Notes: generated from the sequence alone by a model not told the origin. A stretch of DNA of 21,645 bases from Paracoccaceae bacterium (GCA_030625695.1 DAOUQK010000018.1:1-21645), one strand, 5' to 3'; shown: positions 8,533-16,292, counted from the stretch's first letter. Program-made: numbers and translations.

Positions 8533-10998
8533 TCAGGGTTGGGGCACCAGCCATGTCACCCCCACGGATGCAGCCCGCGCCAAATCAATGTCCAGCGACA
8601 TCGGGATGTATTCGCCGCGTCGCCACAATTGCGCCAGATCGTCGTAATGACGCGACAGGAAATGCCCGGACTGGCCGGTTGACGTCACAAATACCGAACT
8701 GTCGGGATCAGCGAAATCATAAACCCCGCGGTACCCCGCCCCATGCACGTTTTCATATGGGTCGGGCCCGGTGCCTTTGGTCCGCCCGCGCAGCAGTGTA
8801 TTGTCGCCGCCACTGGTCGATTGGCGAATGTTCACAAAATACCGCAGCACCGGCACGTGGCCCAGCATCGGATGATCATGGGTCGCTTGGTGCGCATCAC
8901 CCCAGCGCAGGGTTTCCAATGCGCGGCCATATTTTTCACCGATCTGCACCAAGGCGTCATCCAGCGCCAGTCGGGCCATATCGGTGCAGGTTTCCAACGG
9001 CGCACTTTGTCGGATATCGCACCAGACCGACGCGCCATCAATATCGCGATAAACCCGTTCGATGAACAGCGGCTCTACATGGGTGAACTGATCTGCCAGT
9101 GCCCCCATCTCGTCGCCTATCAGGCGTTTCTGAAGGGCCCGCAGCCAGGCCGCATAGATCAAGGGTTCCGGTAGATGTTCATTCATCTCGCCGTTCCAGT
9201 CAGCCAGCAGGGCAAGGGCTATCTCGCGCTGGCGTGCTGGCGTGCCTTCGGGGGCTGATTGCCCGGTAAACCACAAATTGGCGCCGATCAATGGCAGCAA
9301 TGAGCGCGCAGTGACCGAAACCGGATCAAGCTGCGCCTCGATGAAACTGTCACGCGTATGCACCTGGCGCGATTGCATCAGCCGCAACCAGCGAGTGACC
9401 CGTTGGCTATCGCCCCAATCATAGGACACATGGTTGGGAAACGGACGATGCAGCACCTTGTTGTTGGTATTGCCCAATATGCCGCCTTGGGGTTCGATAA
9501 ACTCTGGATTGGCCGCATAAGGTGCGCGCCCCAGCCAGCGGTTTTGCGCCCGCCAACCCTGGGTTGGTAGGCGTCCTTTGCTTTGATGGCGCGGATCACG
9601 GCGCGGCACCATCCCGACCAGTTTCATCGCGATGGTGTTCTGATCCACCAGCGACAGGTTCTGTGACGGTGCAAGATAGCTTTCGCTGATGGCGATCGCC
9701 TCCCGCACATCCGACGCCCCCATCAACGCAATCACAGACGTCATCGAGGTATCCACCGCACTCAACGCGCTCCAGCTAAGGGCCACCACGTGGCCCGCCG
9801 GGGTCACCGCATCCAGGCTATAATGATAGCCGGGCAGAACCGGGCCATTCTCGCTCCAGCGTAGGGTAAGGGTGACTGGGGCCGCGTCTTTGACGGTGAT
9901 GATCGAAGGGCGGGTATCAAATGGTTTATAGCCGTGTGGTGTCAGATATTCCTCTGGGTTTTCGGGGTTCAGTTTTTCGATAAACAGATCCTGGTCGTCC
10001 AGATACGACGCTGTCAGTCCCCAGCCCAACTGGTCCGACCGTCCGGTCAGAACCGCCGGAATACCGGGCACAGTCGCGCCAATTACCCCGCCGTGGGATA
10101 ACTCAAGCCGCGTTAGATACCATATGGTCGGCGCACTCAGCGTCATATGCGGATCATTGGCCAGCAGTGTTCCACCCGAGGCCGAACGTGTTGGGGCCGC
10201 ACTCCAGGCATTCGATGCCCCCGCCAGACCCCGGCGGGGGAACGGCGACAGGGGATGATCGGGCAGGGGTGTGGTGGCGGTGTAGCGCGGCAAATCACCA
10301 ATCAGGCTGGCATATTCCGGCAAGGCGGCAATGCCAGTGCCGGGTGCATCCGGCAGGATATCCGCCAGACGCGCTGCGTCGTTCAGCAACAGCGAGGTGC
10401 GGGCGCGCAGCACCTCGTTTTCCAGATGGCCCGAGGATTGCAACGCCATCAGCTTGAGAATGGCAATCGAATCGGCTGGCTGCCAGGGTGCCACGGGGGC
10501 GTTGAACAGAAACATCTCGGGCGCACCGCGTCCCAGCGCTTTGGCGTTGATCTCGGCCAGACGGGCATTGACCCCGGCTGAATAGGCCTCGAGCGCGCCC
10601 AAAGCAGCACCTCCCTGGGCCTCTACCGAACTGCTGGCCAAACGGTACAGGTCCAACCGGCGCAACAGGCGGTCAATCGGCAAAGTGCGTGCGCCGAATA
10701 CTTCGGACAGACGGCCCTGAACCGTACGGCGCATAATGGTCATCTGCCACAGGCGATCCTGCGCATGGGCATAGCCCAGACCGAAATACACGCCCCGGTC
10801 AGTACCCGCCAGAATATGCGGTACATTGGCGTTATCGCGGACAATTTCGACCGGCGCGTTCAGACCTGCGACCTCCAGCTTTTGCTCATATTCGGGTAGG
10901 GATTGCGAAGCCAGGAACCAGACAAACAAAGTCACCACCACAACGATTCCAACCAGCCCGGCGGCAATCCGCAACAGCCAGCGAAACAGTAAACTCAT
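8533..10998 (-). CDS. Penicillin acylase family (S45) Ntn-hydrolase, membrane-anchored
   Basis: An 821-residue precursor of the penicillin amidase family. An N-terminal hydrophobic segment (residues ~10-30) acts as export signal or anchor. The family opening motif is RDNANVPHI (54-62), with GLGYAHAQDRLWQM (73-86). These enzymes cut themselves to expose a catalytic N-terminal Ser; here that is Ser262 in GAS-NAW, giving an alpha chain upstream and a ~560-residue beta chain. GNTNN (509-513) fits the oxyanion-hole Asn region. The family hydrolyses amides such as penicillins, acyl-homoserine lactones or glutaryl groups; sequence alone does not set the substrate. An AAGGA ribosome site precedes the ATG. 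The gene is divergent from the 3-hydroxyisobutyrate-dehydrogenase-like gene, with a 128-base shared gap. Confidence 0.92.
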   Translation of the reverse strand: MSLLFRWLLRIAAGLVGIVVVVTLFVWFLASQSLPEYEQKLEVAGLNAPVEIVRDNANVPHILAGTDRGVYFGLGYAHAQDRLWQMTIMRRTVQGRLSEVFGARTLPIDRLLRRLDLYRLASSSVEAQGGAALGALEAYSAGVNARLAEINAKALGRGAPEMFLFNAPVAPWQPADSIAILKLMALQSSGHLENEVLRARTSLLLNDAARLADILPDAPGTGIAALPEYASLIGDLPRYTATTPLPDHPLSPFPRRGLAGASNAWSAAPTRSASGGTLLANDPHMTLSAPTIWYLTRLELSHGGVIGATVPGIPAVLTGRSDQLGWGLTASYLDDQDLFIEKLNPENPEEYLTPHGYKPFDTRPSIITVKDAAPVTLTLRWSENGPVLPGYHYSLDAVTPAGHVVALSWSALSAVDTSMTSVIALMGASDVREAIAISESYLAPSQNLSLVDQNTIAMKLVGMVPRRDPRHQSKGRLPTQGWRAQNRWLGRAPYAANPEFIEPQGGILGNTNNKVLHRPFPNHVSYDWGDSQRVTRWLRLMQSRQVHTRDSFIEAQLDPVSVTARSLLPLIGANLWFTGQSAPEGTPARQREIALALLADWNGEMNEHLPEPLIYAAWLRALQKRLIGDEMGALADQFTHVEPLFIERVYRDIDGASVWCDIRQSAPLETCTDMARLALDDALVQIGEKYGRALETLRWGDAHQATHDHPMLGHVPVLRYFVNIRQSTSGGDNTLLRGRTKGTGPDPYENVHGAGYRGVYDFADPDSSVFVTSTGQSGHFLSRHYDDLAQLWRRGEYIPMSLDIDLARAASVGVTWLVPQP

Positions 10999-11126
10999 GG
11001 TGACGATCCTTGTCGTTTATTATTTCGATAAATCGCCGGTCCAGCGGGGCCAGGCGATTTCCAATGCTTCAATTGCCTGCTAAGCAGCTAACCAAGTTAA
11101 TGCAAGATGGATCAAGGGGCAAGCAC

Positions 11127-11999
11127 ATGACAAAACTGGCGTTTCTGGGACTAGGCGTAATGGGATATCCGATGGCGGGGCATCTGTCGGCGGCTGGCCA
11201 CGATGTAACGGTGTATAACAGAACCACGGCCAAGGCCGAGGCCTGGGTGGCGCAACATGGCGGGTCGCACGCGACCACGCCGCAGGCGGCGGCGAAAGAC
11301 GCGGATTTTGTCATGGCTTGCGTTGGCAATGACGATGATCTGCGCAGCGTTTGCCTTGGCGATACAGGGGCGTTTGCCGGCATGGCTGCCGGTACGGTGT
11401 TTGTCGATCACACCACGGTTTCAGCCCGGGTAACCCGGGAATTATTTGCCGCTTCTGATGCGCTGGGCATCAGTTTTGTCGATGCGCCAGTATCGGGCGG
11501 GCAGGCTGGCGCAGAAAACGGCGTGTTGTCGGTGATGTGCGGCGGCGAGGCTGCGACATACGAGCGGGCCGAACCGGTGATGGCCGCCTATGCGCGCATT
11601 TGCCGCCGTATCGGTGACAGCGGCGCGGGGCAAATGACCAAGATGTGCAACCAGATCGCCATCGCCGGGTTGGTGCAGGGGCTGAGCGAAGCGCTGCATT
11701 TCGCCGATGCCGCCGGGCTTGACGGACGCGCTGTGGTTGAGGTGATCAGCCAGGGAGCGGCAGGCAGTTGGCAGATGTCAAACCGGTATGAGACAATGAT
11801 CGACGATCAGTTTGACCATGGCTTTGCGGTTGACCTGATGCGCAAGGATCTGGGCATTTGTCTGGGCACTGGCGATGAAATTGGTGCCAGCCTGCCGGTC
11901 ACGGCACTGGTCGATCAGTTTTACAAGGACGTTCAGAATATGGGCGGCGGACGGTGGGACACCTCAAGCCTGATCAAGCGGTTGAATACAAAAGGCTGA
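11127..11999 (+). CDS. NAD(P)-dependent oxidoreductase, 3-hydroxyisobutyrate dehydrogenase family
   Basis: 290 residues, the normal size for beta-hydroxyacid dehydrogenases. The N-terminal Rossmann fold has GLGVMG (8-13) followed by PMAGHL. The substrate motif DAPVSGGQAGAENG sits at 119-132, and the catalytic lysine is Lys172 in GAGQMTKMCNQ. Family members oxidise 3-hydroxyisobutyrate, tartronate semialdehyde-type or related short hydroxyacids; which one is not clear. The NRT after strand 2 (residues 31-33) suggests a preference for NADP. The frame extends to an ATG at 11010, but ATG 11127 is chosen because an AAGGGG ribosome site sits 8 bases upstream and homology starts there. A perfect inverted repeat begins 5 bases after the stop codon. 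Confidence 0.93.
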   Translation: MTKLAFLGLGVMGYPMAGHLSAAGHDVTVYNRTTAKAEAWVAQHGGSHATTPQAAAKDADFVMACVGNDDDLRSVCLGDTGAFAGMAAGTVFVDHTTVSARVTRELFAASDALGISFVDAPVSGGQAGAENGVLSVMCGGEAATYERAEPVMAAYARICRRIGDSGAGQMTKMCNQIAIAGLVQGLSEALHFADAAGLDGRAVVEVISQGAAGSWQMSNRYETMIDDQFDHGFAVDLMRKDLGICLGTGDEIGASLPVTALVDQFYKDVQNMGGGRWDTSSLIKRLNTKG

Positions 12000-12004
12000 A
12001 ATTG

Positions 12005-12082
12005 GCCTGTAGGGTGGGTGAAAACCCACGCAGCGCCTCCGGTTCGGCGGGCCCGGCGTGGGTTTTCACCCACCCTACAGGC
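12005..12082. repeat. Perfect 26-bp inverted repeat element (78 bp)
   Basis: Left arm 12005-12030 (starts GCCTGTAGGGTGGGTG) and right arm 12057-12082 are exact reverse complements over 26 bp, separated by a 26-base GC-rich spacer. AAATTG lies just left of the element (11999-12004) and again one base right of it (12084-12089), like a short target duplication, though the left copy overlaps the upstream stop codon. It sits between two convergent genes, so it may also stop transcription from both sides. GTAGGGTGGGT-type palindromes occur as dispersed repeats in many proteobacteria; a REP- or MITE-like element is the likely reading. No transposase is near. Confidence 0.75.
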
Positions 12083-12106
12083 AAAATTGATGGATCAGGT
12101 TGGTCG

Positions 12107-12673
12107 CTATGGTATGATGCGATTATACTTCGACCCTTCCAGCGTCGCCCCAACCTGGAACCCCGCCTGAGCAAAGATCGCCGCCAGCACCGGTGATCGC
12201 AAGGTGTTGGTATCCGCGCTGATGCTGTCGCCTTTGTCGGATATCACATAATCCAGTCCGGCACCGGCGGTCCAGCCACTGCCCCGGCGAAAATCCAGCA
12301 GCGCGTCTTCGGTCATGAAGAACAACACGTGGGCATATTGCTGCGCGCCGATTTGGAGGCCGCCGCTGACTTCGGTGTTCGAGTAATAATCCACCGTCAC
12401 CCCGTCAACCTGCAACGCCCCGCGTCCAAACCCGCCGCCAATGCCAAAGCCGACCTTGGTCACCAAAGGCATGATCAACATGCCGGTGGATTTTTCGGAT
12501 AAAGACACCGTGTTGGGAAACTCGCGGTACATTTCATCCAATGTTGCGTCGACCCGCGCGTCAATCTTTGCGGCTCCATCGCTGCCAACACCATTGCCAC
12601 AGGCTGCCGTCAGGCCAAGCCCCGCCAGCCCTGAAAGGGCGAACCCACGCCGGGTAAATCTTGTAGTTTTCAT
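12107..12673 (-). CDS. SYLF-domain (YSC84-like) putative lipoprotein
   Basis: 188 residues. The N terminus combines a twin-arginine signature (TRRGFALSG, around residues 7-15) with a lipobox LTAAC, so Cys25 is the probable lipidation site and export by Tat is likely. The mature part is a SYLF/YSC84 domain: the MLIMPLVTKVGFGIGGGFGRGAL segment, the DYYSNTEVSGGLQIGAQ stretch, and an ending with AGFQVGATLEG. SYLF domains bind phosphoinositides in eukaryotes; the bacterial periplasmic role is poorly defined. A GAGG ribosome site precedes the ATG. It faces the dehydrogenase gene across the inverted-repeat element. Confidence 0.88.
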   Translation of the reverse strand: MKTTRFTRRGFALSGLAGLGLTAACGNGVGSDGAAKIDARVDATLDEMYREFPNTVSLSEKSTGMLIMPLVTKVGFGIGGGFGRGALQVDGVTVDYYSNTEVSGGLQIGAQQYAHVLFFMTEDALLDFRRGSGWTAGAGLDYVISDKGDSISADTNTLRSPVLAAIFAQAGFQVGATLEGSKYNRIIP

Positions 12674-12700
12674 GTTGATACCGCCTCGAATAGCTCACCT

Positions 12701-12731
12701 GATATAGCCGGTTAATCCGGCCTTGGCGCAA
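12701..12731 (-). promoter_or_regulatory. Possible promoter of the SYLF gene with a spacer palindrome
   Basis: Reading the - strand: TTGCGC (12726-12731), 19 bases, then TATATC (12701-12706), 27 bases before the start codon. The spacer holds GCCGG-TTAAT-CCGGC (12707-12721), a perfect 5-bp dyad placed as an operator would be. The spacer is longer than ideal, so this is tentative. The rest of the 12674-12832 gap shows two CATGCGT copies and no supported gene. Confidence 0.25.
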
Positions 12732-12832
12732 CATATACGCCTATCCATGCGTTCTGTCACGCGTCATGCGTAAGGTATTCGGCAGGTTGTTGCCATGCCC
12801 AATGAATTTTATCGGGTCTTGTCCCTGTTACA

Positions 12833-14401
12833 TCAGAGAATGAAATCGCCTTCGATCACTTTACTCACCCCGTTCAGGATAATCCGCATGTCGGCGTTGC
12901 CATCGCCGTCCATATCCACCAGAATGTTCAGTTTGGTGCCGTTTTTGGTGGTGGTCACACTTGGCCCGGTGCCGGAAAACCCGCTGCCGTCAAAAGTAAA
13001 CGGTGTTGCAGTAAGATTGGACAGGTCGATATGGTCGACGCCTCTTTTGAAATCCTTGATCACGTCACTGGAACTGCCGGTTTTGCTGTCGCTGGCTTTG
13101 ACAAATCGAAATGTATCGGCACCGCCGTTGCCGGTCATTATGTCCTTGGCCTTACCGCCAGTCAGCTTGTCGTTGCCAGAGCCGCCAAACATCGCGTCTT
13201 TGCCTTTGTTTCCAAACAAATTGTCGCGGCCACCTTCGCCACGTACCGTATCGTTTTGATTGCCGCCTTTGATGTAATCTTTGCCGCCGCCGCCTTGAAG
13301 GATATCCTTGCCGCCGTTGCCGTCCAGATGATCATTGCCGCCATTGCCGCTTAGTTTGTTGTTGGCGCTGTTGCCAACCATTGTGTCATGGCCGGACCCA
13401 CCGATGCCGTTTTCAATCAGAGAACGGGCATCGCCATGATATTGCAACGCGTTGTAAATGTTACCATGCGCCTTTTCCCCCGGACCTAGCCCGGCAAGTT
13501 GGGCAGTGTTGAACAGTGATATCGCTCCGGGGCGCAGATCGACTACCATATTGGTTGAATAGGCTGACAGATCATAGGTGTCTTTGCCGCCACCGTCCCA
13601 GATCGTGGCAAATATCCGGTTGGCCCCGGGCGAGATCGCCGCCACCCCGTTGACCAGAGTGTTCCCCGAACTGGGATCCCAGGAATAGGTGGTGTTTCCG
13701 CCATTGGTTGTGAAATCTGCGCCGTACATATGTTGCAGGGCGGCGATGTCCAACATCATGAAACTCTGGGCATAGCCATAAGCTTCATTGGTATATCCAC
13801 CTGCGGCCGACGCGCCGACAAATGACCGATACGACATGATGGTATATTCCATGGCATCATATTGACTGGGAACTTTACCAAAGGTCCCGTCCTCCTGCGA
13901 ATGCTCCAGTCCCATGGCATGGCCGATCTCGTGCATGATGGTGATATGTGCATAGTCGCCCATCACCGGCGCAGAATAATCGATAACCGTGCTGAACAGC
14001 CAGACGTCGCCGCCTTCTGTCGATGTGGCCGGATGATAACCAACCGCAGTGTCGACGTCGAAGGGATCAAAGTCCGATTGGGCAATGCGAATGTGTGCAT
14101 TGGTGCCGGACGTGAACCGCACATCCAGATTGGTGAACCCTTCGATCGAAAAACCGTCATTTGCGTTACCGTTTCCGGCATTGGCGTTCAAGGCATAATC
14201 AATCACATCATCCATCGCATAAGTGGTGGTGTGAAATCCGGTGTTTTCGCCACTGCCATAGCCGCTTCCGTATTCGGTGCTGGTGAGCGGGACACTGTAA
14301 TAAAGTATCGCATCGCCCCAACTGTGGCTCGCTAGAATGCCGTCGATGAAGCCGGCCCCGGTTGCAGTGACGGTACTTATGGTGTGGTTGAATCCGGTCA
14401 T
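12833..14401 (-). CDS. Serralysin-like (M10) RTX metalloprotease, type I secreted
   Basis: 522 residues with no N-terminal signal peptide, as expected for type I secretion. The zinc protease motif HEIGHAMGLEH lies at 157-167 (ligands His157, His161, His167; catalytic Glu158), and the Met-turn IMSYR has Met189. Eleven glycine-rich RTX nonapeptides (333-431) bind calcium once outside the cell. A C-terminal Peptidase_M10_C-type segment follows (DVIKDFKRGVDHIDL, 446-460), and the protein ends DFIL, a typical hydrophobic secretion end. A calcium-like DMDGDGNAD loop is at 496-504. The ribosome site AAAGGAAA is 8 bases before the ATG. No ABC exporter, fusion protein or inhibitor gene is in the window, so export must use components encoded elsewhere. 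Confidence 0.93.
   Translation of the reverse strand: MTGFNHTISTVTATGAGFIDGILASHSWGDAILYYSVPLTSTEYGSGYGSGENTGFHTTTYAMDDVIDYALNANAGNGNANDGFSIEGFTNLDVRFTSGTNAHIRIAQSDFDPFDVDTAVGYHPATSTEGGDVWLFSTVIDYSAPVMGDYAHITIMHEIGHAMGLEHSQEDGTFGKVPSQYDAMEYTIMSYRSFVGASAAGGYTNEAYGYAQSFMMLDIAALQHMYGADFTTNGGNTTYSWDPSSGNTLVNGVAAISPGANRIFATIWDGGGKDTYDLSAYSTNMVVDLRPGAISLFNTAQLAGLGPGEKAHGNIYNALQYHGDARSLIENGIGGSGHDTMVGNSANNKLSGNGGNDHLDGNGGKDILQGGGGKDYIKGGNQNDTVRGEGGRDNLFGNKGKDAMFGGSGNDKLTGGKAKDIMTGNGGADTFRFVKASDSKTGSSSDVIKDFKRGVDHIDLSNLTATPFTFDGSGFSGTGPSVTTTKNGTKLNILVDMDGDGNADMRIILNGVSKVIEGDFIL
13109..13405 (-). repeat. Eleven tandem RTX nonapeptide repeats within the protease
   Basis: Consecutive nine-residue units with the pattern xGxGGxDxL (for example SGNGGNDHL, DGNGGKDIL, FGGSGNDKL, TGNGGADTF) cover residues 333-431 without a gap. 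Several units are degenerate (VGNSANNKL, TGGKAKDIM). Such units fold into a calcium-bound parallel beta roll. Confidence 0.9.
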
Positions 14402-14416
14402 TTCAATTTCCTTTTG

Positions 14417-14515
14417 TCAAACAAGCACTGTGAAAACCACTGTGAAAACAGCCAATCCGAACCCGGCCAGTATTAACGCCGCAATGGTCATATTGCTGCG
14501 CAGCGCAGCATTCAC
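14417..14515 (-). CDS. Possible small hydrophobic leader peptide before the protease gene
   Basis: A short open frame on the - strand encodes a very hydrophobic peptide, 32 residues from GTG 14515 or 24 from ATG 14491, ending ILAGFGLAVFTVVFTVLV, which would form a single membrane helix. Its TGA stop lies 15 bases before the protease ATG, with the protease ribosome site directly after it, so translational coupling is conceivable. Two exact 12-bp tandem repeats (14426-14437, 14438-14449) lie in the frame and encode VFTV twice. No good ribosome site precedes either start, which is the main weakness. It may be chance, or an upstream leader of unknown function. Confidence 0.3.
   Translation of the reverse strand: MNAALRSNMTIAALILAGFGLAVFTVVFTVLV
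14494..14510. promoter_or_regulatory. Perfect 7-bp palindrome upstream of the protease gene
   Basis: TGCTGCG-CAG-CGCAGCA is a perfect 7-bp dyad with a 3-base centre. On the - strand it lies between a TTGTGA and a TATGAC about 19 bases apart, which could be weak -35/-10 boxes. No T-run follows, so an operator is more likely than a terminator for hemB. The remainder of the 14402-14642 gap has no other supported element. Confidence 0.3.
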
Positions 14516-14642
14516 AAATACGAGACGAATTCAGTTTGTTGTTATTAACAGCCTGGAGGTTACCTAATTTGGTCGGACCGGTCCAGTGACGTTTTGATAA
14601 TCACGTTCGTGCAGGTCAAACAGCCAGAGCGAAACCTATTTC

Positions 14643-15641
14643 TTACCCATTCAACAATCGGGCCGCCTCGGGCGCGAAATAGCTGAGAACACCGTCACAG
14701 CCCGCCCGTTTGAAGGCCATCAGGCTTTCCATCATCACCTTTTCCCCGTCGATCCAGCCGTTCTGCGCCGCTGCTTGAATCATCGCGTATTCGCCGCTGA
14801 CCTGATAGGCAAATGTCGGCGCGCCAAACGTGTCTTTGACCCGGCGGCAGATGTCCAGATACGGCATACCCGGCTTTATCATCACCATATCCGCGCCTTC
14901 AGCCAGATCGCGCTGAACCAGCCGCAAAGCTTCGTCCGAATTGGCCGGGTCCATCTGATAGGTGTTCTTGTCCCCCGTCAACGCACCCGAGGCCCCGACT
15001 GCATCCCTAAACGGCCCATAAAAGGCCGAGGCGTATTTGGCAGCGTATGACAGGATCATCACGTTTTGATGTCCTGCGGCCTCAAGCGCTGTGCGCATCG
15101 CGCCAATGCGCCCGTCCATCATGTCCGAGGGGCCAATAATATCAGCGCCGGCATCAGCCTGCGCCACGGTCATCTTGACCAGTGCCTCAACGGTGGAATC
15201 GTTGATAATCTCGCCATCCACCACAAACCCGTCGTGGCCGTTGATATTATAGGGGTCCAGCGCGACGTCCGTCATCACCACCATATCCGGTGCGGCGTCT
15301 TTGATCGCCCGCGTCGCCCGGTTGCTAAGGTTCTCCGGGTCCCATGCCCCGGCGCAATCAGTGGTCTTCAGGGATTGGTCGATATAGGGGAATATGCAAA
15401 TCGCCGGGATACCCAGGGCGGCGGCCTCGCGTGCCGCGTCCCCTATCAGATCAACGCTGCGCCGCACCACGCCCGGCATCGACGGCACGGGTTCTTCGAC
15501 GCCTTCGCCGTCGCGCACAAATACCGGCCAGATGAAGTCATCTGGACTTAACGAATTCTCGCGCACCAGTGCGCGGATCGCGCCCGATTGGCGGGTCCGG
15601 CGCAGCCGTGCTGCCGGGAAGGTCGCAACTGTGGGATTCAT
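14643..15641 (-). CDS. hemB: Delta-aminolevulinic acid dehydratase (porphobilinogen synthase)
   Basis: 332 residues; condenses two 5-aminolevulinate molecules to porphobilinogen, the first common step of heme, chlorophyll and cobalamin synthesis, in the cytoplasm. The two active-site lysines are Lys202 (SYAAKYASAFYGPFRDA) and Lys256 (MIKPGMPYLD, the Schiff-base lysine). The three-cysteine zinc site of the E. coli and animal enzymes is absent: the matching positions are Ala127, Asp129 and Asp137 (DVALDPYNINGHDG), the pattern of zinc-independent enzymes found in Rhodobacter and Pseudomonas. The start at 15641 has an AAGGAGT ribosome site; the frame extends upstream to 15689 without support. It is divergent from the small membrane-protein gene. 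Confidence 0.96.
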   Translation of the reverse strand: MNPTVATFPAARLRRTRQSGAIRALVRENSLSPDDFIWPVFVRDGEGVEEPVPSMPGVVRRSVDLIGDAAREAAALGIPAICIFPYIDQSLKTTDCAGAWDPENLSNRATRAIKDAAPDMVVMTDVALDPYNINGHDGFVVDGEIINDSTVEALVKMTVAQADAGADIIGPSDMMDGRIGAMRTALEAAGHQNVMILSYAAKYASAFYGPFRDAVGASGALTGDKNTYQMDPANSDEALRLVQRDLAEGADMVMIKPGMPYLDICRRVKDTFGAPTFAYQVSGEYAMIQAAAQNGWIDGEKVMMESLMAFKRAGCDGVLSYFAPEAARLLNG

Positions 15642-15766
15642 AACGCAGACTCCTTGCACATCTGACCATTGGGTGGCATGGAATGGCACCGCTCACAAGG
15701 GGGCGAATGGCCCCGGATGTGGTAGGTGGGCCGAAACGAAAACCAGACAAGGTAAGGGCAGGGCTG

Positions 15767-16291
15767 TTGGACTTATATTCTTCGATCCTCGAACTGATTG
15801 ACCTCAGGTCGTTTTCCAACCTGTGGTTCTGGATCGCTTTGGCTGTGACCTGGTCATCGGCATCACATTGGGTGCTGGGCGTGCCGTATGACATGATCAC
15901 CCGCGCACGGCGCAGCGGCGGCCAGTCGCAACAGGATTTCGAAGTTATCACGCGGATCAACGTCAACCGCCTGTTGTACATCACCCGGGTGTCCGGCATC
16001 TGGATGCTTGGGTTTGCCTGCTTTGCCTTGTCGGGGCTGGTGGTGTTGGGGTTCTGGTATGACGTTGAGTTCGCTCAGGCTTTGTTCCTTTTGGGCTTCC
16101 CCATGTCGATGGTGTTTCTTTTGAACCTGTCCACCGCCCGTCGGATCAACGCCGAAGGCTGTTTGGGTGAGGCATTGGCCAAACGCATCAGCCGCTGTCG
16201 CCTGTACATCCAGATGATCGGCATGGTGTCGATCTTTGTCACCGCCCTGTGGGGTATGCTGCAAAACATGTCGATTGGCGCATTGGGTTGA
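15767..16291 (+). CDS. Small multi-spanning membrane protein (Rhodobacterales 'component of SufBCD complex' family)
   Basis: About 174 residues with four predicted membrane segments (~18-38, 75-97, 103-122, 145-165). The opening DLYSSILELIDLRSFSNLWFWI and the ASHWVLGVPYDM stretch are what I recall of a Rhodobacterales-specific family often labelled component of SufBCD complex; that label has little visible basis in this protein. The start is uncertain: conserved sequence begins at a TTG at 15767 behind GGTAAGGGCAGGG, while the frame is open to an ATG at 15683, which would add 28 basic, low-complexity residues and sit only 41 bases from the divergent hemB start. The stop codon is 1 base before the mfd ATG, so it is probably co-transcribed with mfd. 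Confidence 0.75.
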   Translation: MDLYSSILELIDLRSFSNLWFWIALAVTWSSASHWVLGVPYDMITRARRSGGQSQQDFEVITRINVNRLLYITRVSGIWMLGFACFALSGLVVLGFWYDVEFAQALFLLGFPMSMVFLLNLSTARRINAEGCLGEALAKRISRCRLYIQMIGMVSIFVTALWGMLQNMSIGALG

Positions 16292-16292
16292 T

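Noticed and set aside
8523..8533. GAACC-G-GGTTC palindrome at the end of the acylase gene
   Set aside because: The 5-bp stem is too short and lacks a T-run; probably chance.
11010..11126. N-terminal extension of the dehydrogenase
   Set aside because: A good ribosome site and the Rossmann-fold start both point to ATG 11127; the extension is not homologous.
13109..13405. Regular repeats as a CRISPR array
   Set aside because: The period is 27 bases with no spacers, and the units encode RTX nonapeptides in frame.
14337..14567. 76-codon + strand frame upstream of the protease
   Set aside because: It overlaps the protease 5' end in antisense and has no ribosome site; the - strand mini-ORF in the same place is better supported.
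14575..14584. GGACCGGTCC 10-bp palindrome
   Set aside because: It is short and in GC-rich DNA, with no nearby promoter boxes that would make it meaningful.
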